Positions 5,911 to 12,344 of a DNA stretch of 12,574 nucleotides are shown here, in pieces (the stretch's first letter is position 1; every line of letters begins with the position of its first letter). Position numbers and translations under genes: made by a program. Where the stretch lies: NCBI GenBank assembly GCA_947626485.1, contig CANQSG010000046.1:1-12574 (forward strand), given 5' to 3'. The notes beneath the pieces were generated by a model. It made no database searches. It was not told the origin of the DNA and saw only the letters and a list, made by a program, of their open reading frames with translations. This DNA is from an uncultured Clostridia bacterium. GTDB lineage: Bacteria > Bacillota > Clostridia > Oscillospirales > Acutalibacteraceae.

Positions 5911-6378
5911 ATGGGCTTTCTTTCGTTTCATGAAGCGTATTATACGGCGGCGCTCGCGCGGCTGGAGGGCGGGACGCTCGACGCGGGCGGGATTTACGAG
6001 GCAAAGCAGCTGCTGAAATACCTCGACGACCTGCGCGACCTGCTCGGCGCGGTGCGGGCGGACAAGATCCTCGTGGTCGAATCGGGCTATTGCGGCACCG
6101 TCCCGCTGACGCTCGCGGCGCTGGACGACCGCGTGGACTTCCGACTGTACACGACGGCGCCCTACCTGTTCGAAATTTACCGCGACAAGATCTTCTGCCG
6201 CCGGTATGAACAAATTCGCGCCTTCGAAACGCTGCGCGCGCAGGACGCCCTGACGCAGTTTTCCGCCTTGCGGGACGGCCGCTTTTTCGTCAAAACCGCC
6301 GCCGATGACGAAATCTGGCAAAAAGCCGCCGCCGAAGCCGCCGCGCTCCTGGCGGCCAGAAGCGGAACGGATTCATGA
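5911..6378 (+). CDS. Hypothetical protein, 155 aa
   Basis: I do not recognise this protein. It looks soluble, with no signal peptide or membrane helix. An N-terminal helical part (FHEAYYTAALARLEGG, YEAKQLLKYLDDLRDLL, about 5-48) is followed by strand-like ILVVESGYCGTVPL (about 56-69), with a Gly-rich turn and a Cys at SGYCG. Further on come FRLYTTAPYLFEIYRDKIFC (78-97) and FFVKTAADDEIWQKAA near the end. The aromatic-rich, well-structured sequence and GC-biased codon use indicate a real gene. The ATG at 5911 was chosen for the GGGAAGGGGG site 5 bases upstream; an open GTG at 5866 lies upstream but has no ribosome site. It stands alone between the restriction-modification terminator and the regulator gene at 6563. 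Confidence 0.72.
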   Translation: MGFLSFHEAYYTAALARLEGGTLDAGGIYEAKQLLKYLDDLRDLLGAVRADKILVVESGYCGTVPLTLAALDDRVDFRLYTTAPYLFEIYRDKIFCRRYEQIRAFETLRAQDALTQFSALRDGRFFVKTAADDEIWQKAAAEAAALLAARSGTDS

Positions 6379-6396
6379 CGGGACAGCTCGAATTTT

Positions 6397-6417
6397 CCGG
6401 CGCCCGGCGTCTTTTTT
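6397..6417 (+). terminator. Weak candidate terminator
   Basis: CCGG-CGC-CCGG can form a 4-bp hairpin, and six T follow at 6412-6417, about 20 bases after the 155-aa gene. The stem is short and separated from the T run. Confidence 0.3.
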
Positions 6418-6440
6418 GCCTTATTTTAGGCGGTGCGTGG

Positions 6441-6496
6441 CGGTTTGCAACCGTCGGTTGACAAATTTCCAGCCGCCGTTTGGTGGACGGCAACCG
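6441..6496. repeat. Clustered CGGTT/AACCG half-sites upstream of the XRE regulator
   Basis: CGGTT occurs at 6441 and 6455, and AACCG at 6449 and 6492. They build two overlapping inverted repeats, CGGTT-TGC-AACCG and CAACCG-T-CGGTTG. The last half-site sits between the -35 and -10 of the predicted promoter. The arrangement suggests an operator, perhaps for the regulator itself. Confidence 0.5.
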
Positions 6497-6512
6497 GGGA
6501 ATGTGCTATGAT
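6484..6512 (+). promoter_or_regulatory. Promoter of the XRE regulator gene
   Basis: TGGACG (6484-6489), 17-base spacer and TATGAT (6507-6512), with TGC before the -10 as an extended element. The -35 is a 4 of 6 match. Confidence 0.6.
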
Positions 6513-6562
6513 TTTTGCGGTGGAGGAAATGCCGCCGACAAAATCTTTGCGGAGGGAACGAT

Positions 6563-7546
6563 ATGATCTTAGCGGACAAAATCATGAATTTGCGCAAGAA
6601 AAACGGCTGGTCGCAGGAGGAGCTGGCGGAGAAAATGCAGGTCTCGCGGCAGGCGGTCTCGAAGTGGGAGGGCGCACAGACCGTGCCGGATTTAGAGAAA
6701 ATCCTGACGCTCAGCCGCCTTTTCGGCGTCACGACCGACTATCTGCTCAAGGACGAGATCGAGGACGAGGAATGCGCCGGCGAGCCGGAGCGCGCCGAAG
6801 TGCGACGCGTCTCGCTCGCGCTCGCGAACGAATTTCTCGCGTGGCGGGCAAAGGCGGCGGACCGCATCGCCGTCGGCACGTTTTTGTGCATCGTCTCGGT
6901 GATCCCGCTGCTGCTGTTGACGGCGGCGGCAGACGTGCCGGGGCATTTTGTCTCCGAAAATTTCGCCGCCGGCGTCGGGCCGGTGCTCCTGCTCGTCCTC
7001 GTCGCCCCCGCCGTCGCGCTTTTCGTCTCCTGCGGGCTGAAAAACGCCCCCTTTGACTTCCTCGACAAGGAGCCGTTTGAAACCGAGTACGGCGTCGACG
7101 GCATGGTGCGCGAAACGCAGAAGGCCTACCGCGCGACCTACGCGAAGACCAACGTCCTCGCCGTCGCGCTCTGCGTCCTCTCGCCGATCCCGCTGCTCGT
7201 CGGCGCCGTCGGCGAACGGGAATTTTTCGCGGTGGGAATGTTGGCGGTCACGCTGCTGCTCGTCGGGTTCGGCGTCGCCCTCTTTGTCCGCGCCGGCGTG
7301 CGCCTCGCGAGCATGCAGAAGCTGCTCAAAGAGGGCGACTACGCGCGTCGCGCGCGCAAAAAGAACCGCGTCCGGGAAGCCGTCTCGACGGTTTACTGGC
7401 TGACCGCCACCGGCGTCTACCTCGGCTGGAGCTTTTTGTCGAACGACTGGCATTTCACCTGGATCGTCTGGCCGCTCGCCGGCATCCTGTTCGCCGTCCT
7501 GATGTGCCTGTGCAACCTGTTCCTCGACCGCGACGACGAGCAATAA
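6563..7546 (+). CDS. XRE-family regulator with C-terminal membrane domain
   Basis: A 327-residue protein with an N-terminal helix-turn-helix of the Cro/C1 type (about 3-62: KIMNLRKKNGWSQEELAEKM, then VSRQAVSKWEGAQTVPDLEK, ending VTTDYLL). A short charged linker follows, then hydrophobic segments at about 102-122, 138-157, 197-215, 221-242, 276-291 and 298-321. It is therefore probably a membrane-anchored DNA-binding protein. Such fusions are common in Firmicutes, where the membrane part is thought to sense an envelope signal or sequester the DNA-binding domain; the signal here is unknown. The ATG at 6563 follows GGAGGG by 6 bases; the longer frame from 6515 has no support. It is a single-gene transcript between its own promoter and a strong terminator, with possible autoregulation through half-sites at 6441-6496. 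Confidence 0.88.
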   Translation: MILADKIMNLRKKNGWSQEELAEKMQVSRQAVSKWEGAQTVPDLEKILTLSRLFGVTTDYLLKDEIEDEECAGEPERAEVRRVSLALANEFLAWRAKAADRIAVGTFLCIVSVIPLLLLTAAADVPGHFVSENFAAGVGPVLLLVLVAPAVALFVSCGLKNAPFDFLDKEPFETEYGVDGMVRETQKAYRATYAKTNVLAVALCVLSPIPLLVGAVGEREFFAVGMLAVTLLLVGFGVALFVRAGVRLASMQKLLKEGDYARRARKKNRVREAVSTVYWLTATGVYLGWSFLSNDWHFTWIVWPLAGILFAVLMCLCNLFLDRDDEQ

Positions 7547-7560
7547 ATCGCCGCAAAACA

Positions 7561-7602
7561 AAAGCCGACGCCCTTGCGAAATGCGGGGGCGTCGGCTTTT
7601 TT
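7561..7602. terminator. Strong bidirectional terminator between convergent transcripts
   Basis: AAAGCCGACGCCC (7561-7573) pairs with GGGCGTCGGCTTT (7587-7599), 13 bp. The plus strand continues into T to 7602, and the minus strand continues into TTTTGTTTT. It ends both the XRE gene (plus) and the fhs-tsaE-tsaB-rpiB operon (minus). Confidence 0.92.
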
Positions 7603-7612
7603 GCGTTTAGAA

Positions 7613-8071
7613 TCAGCGGTCTGCGGGGGGTGTTTGCGCGGCTTCGATGGCGGCGATTTTGGCGACGCGGGCGGCGTGGCGGCCGCCTTCGAAGGGGGTG
7701 TCGAGGAAGAGGTCGACCAGCTCGAGGGCGAGGCCGGGGCCGATCACGCGGGCGCCGAGGCAGAGGACGTTGGCGTCGTTGTGCAGCCGGGTGAAGCGGG
7801 CGGAAAAATGCTCGGCGCAGACGGCGGCGCGCACACCGCGCACCTTGTTGGCGGCCATCGACATTCCGATGCCGGTGCCGCAGATCAAAATGCCGCAGCG
7901 GCATTCGCCCGAGGCGACCGCTTCCGCGACGGGCTTCGCGATATCGGGATAATCGACCGCGTCGGGCGTTGTGACGCCGAAATCCTTGACCTCCTCCCCG
8001 CGTTCGCGCAGGTGGTCGAGGACGGTGTTTTTGAGGGTCAGACCGCCGTGGTCACAGCCAATCGCAATCAT
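7613..8071 (-). CDS. rpiB: Ribose-5-phosphate isomerase B
   Basis: Interconverts ribose 5-phosphate and ribulose 5-phosphate in the pentose phosphate pathway; cytosolic. The 152-residue length is normal. Family features are MIAIGCDHGG (1-10, with Asp7 and His8), DYPDIAKPVAEAV (40-52), ILICGTGIGMSMAANK (61-76) with catalytic-type Cys64 and Thr66, and RLHNDANVLCLGARV (95-109) with His97. Sugar-phosphate isomerases of this RpiB/LacAB fold also include allose and galactose enzymes, but the operon gives no sugar-catabolic context. The ATG at 8071 follows AAGGAG at 7 bases and overlaps the tsaB stop as ATGA, so it is the translationally coupled last gene of the fhs operon. Confidence 0.93.
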   Translation of the reverse strand: MIAIGCDHGGLTLKNTVLDHLRERGEEVKDFGVTTPDAVDYPDIAKPVAEAVASGECRCGILICGTGIGMSMAANKVRGVRAAVCAEHFSARFTRLHNDANVLCLGARVIGPGLALELVDLFLDTPFEGGRHAARVAKIAAIEAAQTPPADR

Positions 8072-8772
8072 ACGGATTCTCCTTTTCGTTGTTTGAGTTC
8101 GCGTTCGGCCTGCGGCAGGCGCAGGTAAACGGGCATGAGTTCTTCCGCCGAAACGGTTTCGCCGGCGCAAAATGCGGTGTGGGCGGCGCGGGCGACGCCG
8201 ACGGCGTTTTGCAGCCGGAAGGGGGCGGGCGCGAGGTGCGCGCGCGGCGGACAGGCTTCCTGCGCGGCGACGACGGCGGCGCCGTCCCCGACGAGGGTGA
8301 CGTCGGCATGCAGCGCCTCGAGCTCGGCGCAGAGCGTCTCGGCCGACAGGGCGCGGTCGGGGGTCAGGCGGGTCGCCTGCCCGTTTTGCAGGGAAAAGAG
8401 GGCGGTGTAGACCTGGGCGCAGCGGGCGTCCATCGCGGCGCAGAGGTATCCGTCGCCGTAGGGGTGGGACAGCGCGGCCGCCAGCAGCGTCGAGACGCCG
8501 ACGCAGGGCTTGTCCCCAGGCAGCGCCATGCCCTTGACGGCGCTGACGCCGATGCGCACGCCGGTAAAGGAGCCGGGGCCGTTCGCCACGGCGAAGCCGT
8601 CGACGTCCCGCACCGACAGCCCGACGCGTTCGAGCAGGGAGACCGTCATCGGCAGCAGGGTCTGGGAGTGGGTGGAGCGGACGTTGAGCAGCGACTGCGC
8701 GATCAGCTCCCCGTCCCGCAGCAGCGCGCAGGAGGCGGCGACGGCGGAACATTCAAGCGCCAGCAGGTTCAT
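8068..8772 (-). CDS. tsaB: tRNA t6A synthesis protein TsaB
   Basis: A 234-residue partner of TsaD in threonylcarbamoyl transfer to A37 of ANN-decoding tRNAs. It belongs to the ASKHA fold but is a non-catalytic scaffold. Seen: MNLLALECSA (1-10) as the first strand, STHSQTLLP (33-41), the signature NGPGSFTGVRIG (64-75), AAMDARCAQVY (112-122) and a C-terminal MPVYLRLPQAE (213-223). The length matches the family. The start ATG at 8772 lies inside the tsaE 3' end (20-base overlap) with AAGGAG 6 bases upstream. tsaE precedes it, but tsaD and rimI, frequent companions, are not here; rpiB follows instead. Confidence 0.94.
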   Translation of the reverse strand: MNLLALECSAVAASCALLRDGELIAQSLLNVRSTHSQTLLPMTVSLLERVGLSVRDVDGFAVANGPGSFTGVRIGVSAVKGMALPGDKPCVGVSTLLAAALSHPYGDGYLCAAMDARCAQVYTALFSLQNGQATRLTPDRALSAETLCAELEALHADVTLVGDGAAVVAAQEACPPRAHLAPAPFRLQNAVGVARAAHTAFCAGETVSAEELMPVYLRLPQAERELKQRKGESV

Positions 8773-9199
8773 GGTCTTCTCCTTTCGAAAGGGTGATGCG
8801 CCGGGTGCCGTCGTCGAGGGCGCAAAGGGTGACGTAAAGGGTGCCTTCGGGCAGCGCCGCCTGAATGTTTTCGCTCCATTCGACCGCGAGCACGCCGCCC
8901 GCGTCGAGGTAATCGAAAAACCCGGTGCTGTACAGGTCTTCCCAGCTCTCGACCCGGTACATATCGAAGTGGTAAAGGGGCAGCCGCCCGCCGATATATT
9001 CGTTGACCAGCGCGAAGGTCGGCGAGATGACGTCGTCCCCCGGGTAGCCGAGCCCGCGCGCGAGGCCGCGGGTGAAGCAGGTCTTGCCGAGCCCCAACCC
9101 GCCGCGCAGCGCGACGACCTGCCCGGCGGACAGCGTTTCGGCGAGCGAGGCGGCGAAGGCCTCGGTCTCGGCGGGGCTGCGGGACAGCACGCTGCGCAT
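8753..9199 (-). CDS. tsaE: tRNA t6A synthesis ATPase TsaE
   Basis: A 148-residue P-loop ATPase that drives turnover of the TsaB-TsaD complex. Walker A is GGLGLGKT (33-40). Family blocks follow: SPTFALVNEY (59-68), LPLYHFDMYR (73-82), YSTGFFDYLDAGGVLAVEWSE (about 90-110). The ATG at 9199 shares one base with the fhs TGA (TGATG), and GGGG about 7 bases upstream is the only ribosome-site-like sequence, so reinitiation after fhs is likely. The 3' end overlaps tsaB by 20 bases. A longer frame continues upstream to 10240, but that part is the antiparallel-phase shadow of fhs. Confidence 0.95.
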   Translation of the reverse strand: MRSVLSRSPAETEAFAASLAETLSAGQVVALRGGLGLGKTCFTRGLARGLGYPGDDVISPTFALVNEYIGGRLPLYHFDMYRVESWEDLYSTGFFDYLDAGGVLAVEWSENIQAALPEGTLYVTLCALDDGTRRITLSKGEDHEPAGA

Positions 9200-10863
9200 C
9201 AGAACAGCCCCGTGACGGTGCCGTTGCGGTCGACGTCGATGGCGTTGGCAGCCGGGACCTTCGGCAGGCCGGGCATCGTCATGATGCTGCCCGCCAGCGC
9301 GACGACAAAGCCCGCCCCGTGCGAGACGCGAATTTCCCGCACCGTGATGCGGAACCGCGTCGGGCGGCCGAGCTTCGCCGGGTCGTCCGAAAGGGAATAT
9401 TGCGTCTTGGCGATGCAGACCGGCATGCCTTTTCCGAGCGTTTCGGCCTCGGCGAGGCTTTTGCGCGCGGCGTCGGTGAAATCGACCCCGTCGGCGCCGT
9501 AGATTTTTTTCGCGATCGCCTCGATTTTTTCGGGGATGGACAGCGCGGCGTCGTAGATCGGGTGGAAATCGGCGGGCTTTTCGCAGGCCGCCAGCACGGC
9601 GCGCGCGAGCGCCTCGCCGCCCTCGCCGCCCTTGGCGAAGACCTCCGAAAGGGCAAAATCGGCGCCGTTTTCGCGGCAATAGTCGGCGATGAATTGCAGC
9701 TCGGCGTCGCTGTCGGTGCCGAAGCGGTTGATCGCGACCACGACCGGCACGCCGTACTGCTTCATGTTGTCGATGTGGGCGCCGAGGTTGACGATGCCCG
9801 CCCGCAACGCCGGCAGATTCTCCTGCGTCAGCTCGTTTTTCGGCACGCCGCCGTTGTATTTGAGGGCGCGCACCGTGGCGACGAGGACGATCGCGGCGGG
9901 GGAGAGCCCGGCAAGGCGGCACTTGATGTCGAGGAATTTCTCGGCGCCGAGGTCGGAACCGAAGCCGGCCTCGGTGATGCAGTAATCCGCCAGCTTCAAC
10001 CCGAGCTTCGTCGCGCGCACCGAGTTGCAGCCGTGGGCGATGTTGGCGAAGGGGCCGCCGTGCATGAGGGCGGGCGTATTCTCGAGGGTCTGCACGAGGT
10101 TCGGCTTGATCGCGTCCTTGAGCAGCACCGCCATCGCGCCCTCGGCCTTCAGGTCGCGGGCAAAGACCGGCTCGCCGCCGTAGGTGTAGGCGACGAGGAT
10201 GTCGCCGAGGCGGCGCTTCAAATCCTCGAGGTCGCTGCACAGGCAGAGGATCGCCATGACCTCGCTCGCGACGGTGATCTGGAAGGAATCCTCCCGCGGC
10301 ACGCCGTTGATCTTGCCGCCCAGCCCCACGACGACGTTGCGCAGCGCGCGGTCGTTCATGTCGAGGCAGCGCTTGAGCATGACCCGGCGGGGGTCGATGC
10401 CGAGCGGGTTGCCCTGGTGCAGGTGGTTGTCGAGCAGGGCGCAGAGCAGGTTGTTGGCGGCCGTGATGGCGTGCATATCGCCGGTAAAGTGCAGGTTGAT
10501 GTCGTCCATCGGGACGACCTGCGCGTATCCGCCGCCTGCCGCGCCGCCCTTGATACCGAAAACGGGGCCGAGCGAGGGCTCGCGCAGCGCGATGATCGCC
10601 CGCTTGCCGAGCCGCCCCATCGCCTCGCCGAGGCCGACAGTCGTCGTCGTTTTGCCCTCGCCCGCGGGGGTGGGGTTGATGGCGGTGACGAGGATGAGCT
10701 TGCCGTCCGGCCGGTTGGCGACCCGGTCGATGAGCGATTCGGACAGCTTCGCCTTATACTTGCCGTAAAATTCGAGGTCGTCGGCGTCGACGCCGAGCGC
10801 CGCGGCGACCTGCCCGATGGGCTGCATCTGCGCGCTTTGGGCGATTTCAATGTCGGTTTTCAT
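9199..10863 (-). CDS. fhs: Formate-tetrahydrofolate ligase
   Basis: Makes 10-formyltetrahydrofolate from formate, ATP and tetrahydrofolate, feeding purine and formyl-Met-tRNA synthesis or, in acetogens, the methyl branch of the Wood-Ljungdahl pathway. The 554 residues match the family's usual size of about 556. The ATP loop is PTPAGEGKT (64-72); both family signatures are complete, GIKGGAAGGGY (103-113) and VATVRALKYNGG (328-339). Also seen are FTGDMHAI (126-133) and FANIAHGCNS (272-281). The ATG at 10863 was chosen because residues before it are unconserved and AAGGTGG lies 9 bases upstream. It heads the operon with tsaE, tsaB and rpiB. A promoter lies about 85 bases upstream. Its presence alone does not prove acetogenesis. 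Confidence 0.97.
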   Translation of the reverse strand: MKTDIEIAQSAQMQPIGQVAAALGVDADDLEFYGKYKAKLSESLIDRVANRPDGKLILVTAINPTPAGEGKTTTTVGLGEAMGRLGKRAIIALREPSLGPVFGIKGGAAGGGYAQVVPMDDINLHFTGDMHAITAANNLLCALLDNHLHQGNPLGIDPRRVMLKRCLDMNDRALRNVVVGLGGKINGVPREDSFQITVASEVMAILCLCSDLEDLKRRLGDILVAYTYGGEPVFARDLKAEGAMAVLLKDAIKPNLVQTLENTPALMHGGPFANIAHGCNSVRATKLGLKLADYCITEAGFGSDLGAEKFLDIKCRLAGLSPAAIVLVATVRALKYNGGVPKNELTQENLPALRAGIVNLGAHIDNMKQYGVPVVVAINRFGTDSDAELQFIADYCRENGADFALSEVFAKGGEGGEALARAVLAACEKPADFHPIYDAALSIPEKIEAIAKKIYGADGVDFTDAARKSLAEAETLGKGMPVCIAKTQYSLSDDPAKLGRPTRFRITVREIRVSHGAGFVVALAGSIMTMPGLPKVPAANAIDVDRNGTVTGLF

Positions 10864-10893
10864 GCTGCGATTCCACCTTTTCTGCCTTTTTTT

Positions 10894-10933
10894 GCGCGGC
10901 GACACGCGAAAACGGAAGGGTGCGCCGCCGCGC
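10894..10933 (-). other. GC-rich hairpin in the fhs 5' leader
   Basis: GCGCGGCG can pair with CGCCGCGC (10894-10901 with 10926-10933) around a 24-base loop, between the predicted transcription start and the fhs start codon. On the fhs strand it is followed by an A run; on the plus strand it is followed by CGTTTTGTTTT, so it could act as a terminator only against plus-strand transcripts. No known riboswitch class is recognised. Confidence 0.35.
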
Positions 10934-10944
10934 CGTTTTGTTTT

Positions 10945-10953
10945 ATTATAGCA
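10945..10953 (-). promoter_or_regulatory. Extended -10 promoter of the fhs operon
   Basis: On the minus strand TGC (10953-10951) immediately precedes a perfect TATAAT (10950-10945). No good -35 is seen at 16-18 bases, so it would rely on the extended -10. Confidence 0.65.
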
Positions 10954-10980
10954 CATTTGCGCGTCAAGTGGAAGTATTAC

Positions 10981-11009
10981 TTGCACTCGGGCGCATTTTC
11001 GAATATAAT
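10981..11009 (+). promoter_or_regulatory. Promoter of rodA
   Basis: TTGCAC (10981-10986), 17-base spacer and a perfect TATAAT (11004-11009), about 57 bases before the GTG start. It diverges from the fhs promoter about 30 bases away. Confidence 0.85.
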
Positions 11010-11065
11010 AAGAAACGAATCCGCAAAAAAATCGGGCGCGCGCCCAAAAATAAGGAGGGAACCCC

Positions 11066-12199
11066 GTGCGGCTGCTGTTCGACCGAATCGCGGACTATAT
11101 CCGCGAGTGTGACAAAATTCTGCTGCTGCTCTGCCTCGCCGCGACGGGGTACGGCTGCGTCGCCGTCCTCTCCGCCACGCATTACACCGGCAGCGTCCGC
11201 CAGTTCGTCGTCCAGTTCGTCTCGATGCTGCTCGGCCTCGGCGTCGCGATCTTGCTCTCCAATTTCAATTATCAGACCCTTTTGAAACGCTGGTATCTCG
11301 CGGCGGTCATCGGCCTGCTGCCCGTGATTTTGACCTTTTTCATCGGTTACGCCCCCGAGGGCACCGACGATAAGGCCTGGCTGCTGCTGCCCGGCAACAT
11401 CTCCTTCCAGCCCGCCGAGCTGCTGAAGATCGCCTTTCTGCTCACCTTTTCGGCGCACCTCGGCGCCGTCTCGCGCGAGATCAACCGCCTGCGCAACCTG
11501 CTCCCCCTCTGCCTGCACGGCGCCTTTCCCGTGCTCCTGATCCATTTGCAGGGCGACGACGGCACGGCGCTGGTTTTCGCTTTTATGGTGATCGCCATGC
11601 TCTACGCCGCCGGCGTCAAGCTGCGCTATTTCCTGCTCGTCGGCCTTGCGATCGTGATCGCGGCGCCCCTCGTTTTCTTCTTCGTGATGAACCCCGACCA
11701 GCAGGCGCGGGTGCTGAATATGTTCAACCCCGAAGCCGACCTGCAAAACGTCGGCTGGCAGCAGTGGCGGGGGCGCATCGCGCTCGCCAACGGCGGCCTG
11801 TTCGGGCAGGGGCTCTTCCGCGGCACCCTGACGCAGGCGGCCAACGTCCCCGAGGGGCACAACGATTTTATCTTCGTCAGCATCGGCGAGGAGCTCGGAA
11901 TGCTGGGCTGCCTTGCCGTCGTGCTGCTGCTCGTCGCGATCTGTATCCGCATTCTGCGGGTCGGCTACCTCGCGCGGGAGGAGCGCGGGCAGTTTATCTG
12001 CGTCGGCATGTTCGCGATGCTGGCGGCGCAGACCGTCATCAACCTCGGCATGTGCCTGTCGATCCTGCCCGTCATCGGCATCACCCTGCCCTTCTTCAGC
12101 GCCGGCGGCACCTCCCTCTCCTGCCTCTACCTCGGCGTCGGCCTGATCCTAAGCGTCTACATGCACCGCGACGACCGCGGCAAATATCTGCACGGATAG
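11066..12199 (+). CDS. rodA: SEDS peptidoglycan polymerase, RodA type
   Basis: A 377-residue polytopic membrane protein of the shape, elongation, division and sporulation family. It polymerises lipid II into glycan strands with a class B penicillin-binding protein. About ten hydrophobic segments are visible, starting with ILLLLCLAATGYGCVAVL (18-35). Family blocks are WLLLPGNISFQPAELLKIAF (105-124), LQGDDGTALVF (161-171), GRIALANGGLFGQGL (236-250), VPEGHNDFIFVSIGEELGML (261-280) with the likely catalytic Asp267, and FFSAGGTSLSCLYLGVGLIL (343-362). The start is GTG at 11066, 6 bases after AAGGAGGG. Length and the HNDFIF block favour RodA over FtsW or SpoVE, which could be excluded only by alignment. 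It is transcribed alone; no division-cluster or mreBCD genes are adjacent. Confidence 0.88.
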   Translation: MRLLFDRIADYIRECDKILLLLCLAATGYGCVAVLSATHYTGSVRQFVVQFVSMLLGLGVAILLSNFNYQTLLKRWYLAAVIGLLPVILTFFIGYAPEGTDDKAWLLLPGNISFQPAELLKIAFLLTFSAHLGAVSREINRLRNLLPLCLHGAFPVLLIHLQGDDGTALVFAFMVIAMLYAAGVKLRYFLLVGLAIVIAAPLVFFFVMNPDQQARVLNMFNPEADLQNVGWQQWRGRIALANGGLFGQGLFRGTLTQAANVPEGHNDFIFVSIGEELGMLGCLAVVLLLVAICIRILRVGYLAREERGQFICVGMFAMLAAQTVINLGMCLSILPVIGITLPFFSAGGTSLSCLYLGVGLILSVYMHRDDRGKYLHG

Positions 12200-12210
12200 A
12201 ATTGTTTTCG

Positions 12211-12245
12211 GAATAAAAAAAGAAAAACCCGCCACAAAACGGCGG
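12211..12245 (-). terminator. Minus-strand terminator
   Basis: On the minus strand CCGCC (12245-12241) pairs with GGCGG (12233-12229), followed by GTTTTTCTTTTTTT. It is the second of two terminators downstream of the minus-strand gene at the right edge. Confidence 0.6.
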
Positions 12246-12272
12246 CACAACGAAGGAATTTATGTTCTCCGA

Positions 12273-12308
12273 AAAAACGCTTCCGCCGGGGTTGGCGAAA
12301 GCGTTTTT
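12273..12308. terminator. Bidirectional terminator between rodA and the right-edge gene
   Basis: A 15-bp stem with one mismatch (12273-12287 with 12294-12308), loop GGGGTT. T runs are present at the 3' side on both strands, so it can end rodA (plus) and the minus-strand gene. Confidence 0.85.
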
Positions 12309-12344
12309 CTAATGAAGGGATAAAAAGGAGGGTGTTGCGCGGGT

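Noticed and set aside
6458..6463. TTGACA as the -35 of the XRE gene
   Set aside because: It is 43 bases from the TATGAT at 6507 and no -10 lies 17 bases after it; it is part of the CGGTT repeat cluster.
7613..8752. Long minus-strand frame extending RpiB upstream
   Set aside because: The extra part is the shadow of tsaB; RpiB begins at the ATG at 8071 with a good ribosome site.
8753..10240. Long minus-strand frame that would extend TsaE by about 350 residues
   Set aside because: The extension is an out-of-phase copy of fhs with Arg/Pro-rich sequence; TsaE starts at 9199 with a family-typical length.
10962..10967. TTGACG as the -35 for fhs
   Set aside because: Only 11 bases separate it from TATAAT, too short for a sigma-A promoter.
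9319..11112. 597-codon open frame on the plus strand
   Set aside because: Exact antisense of fhs, whose signatures are complete on the minus strand; long antisense frames are expected in GC-rich codon use.
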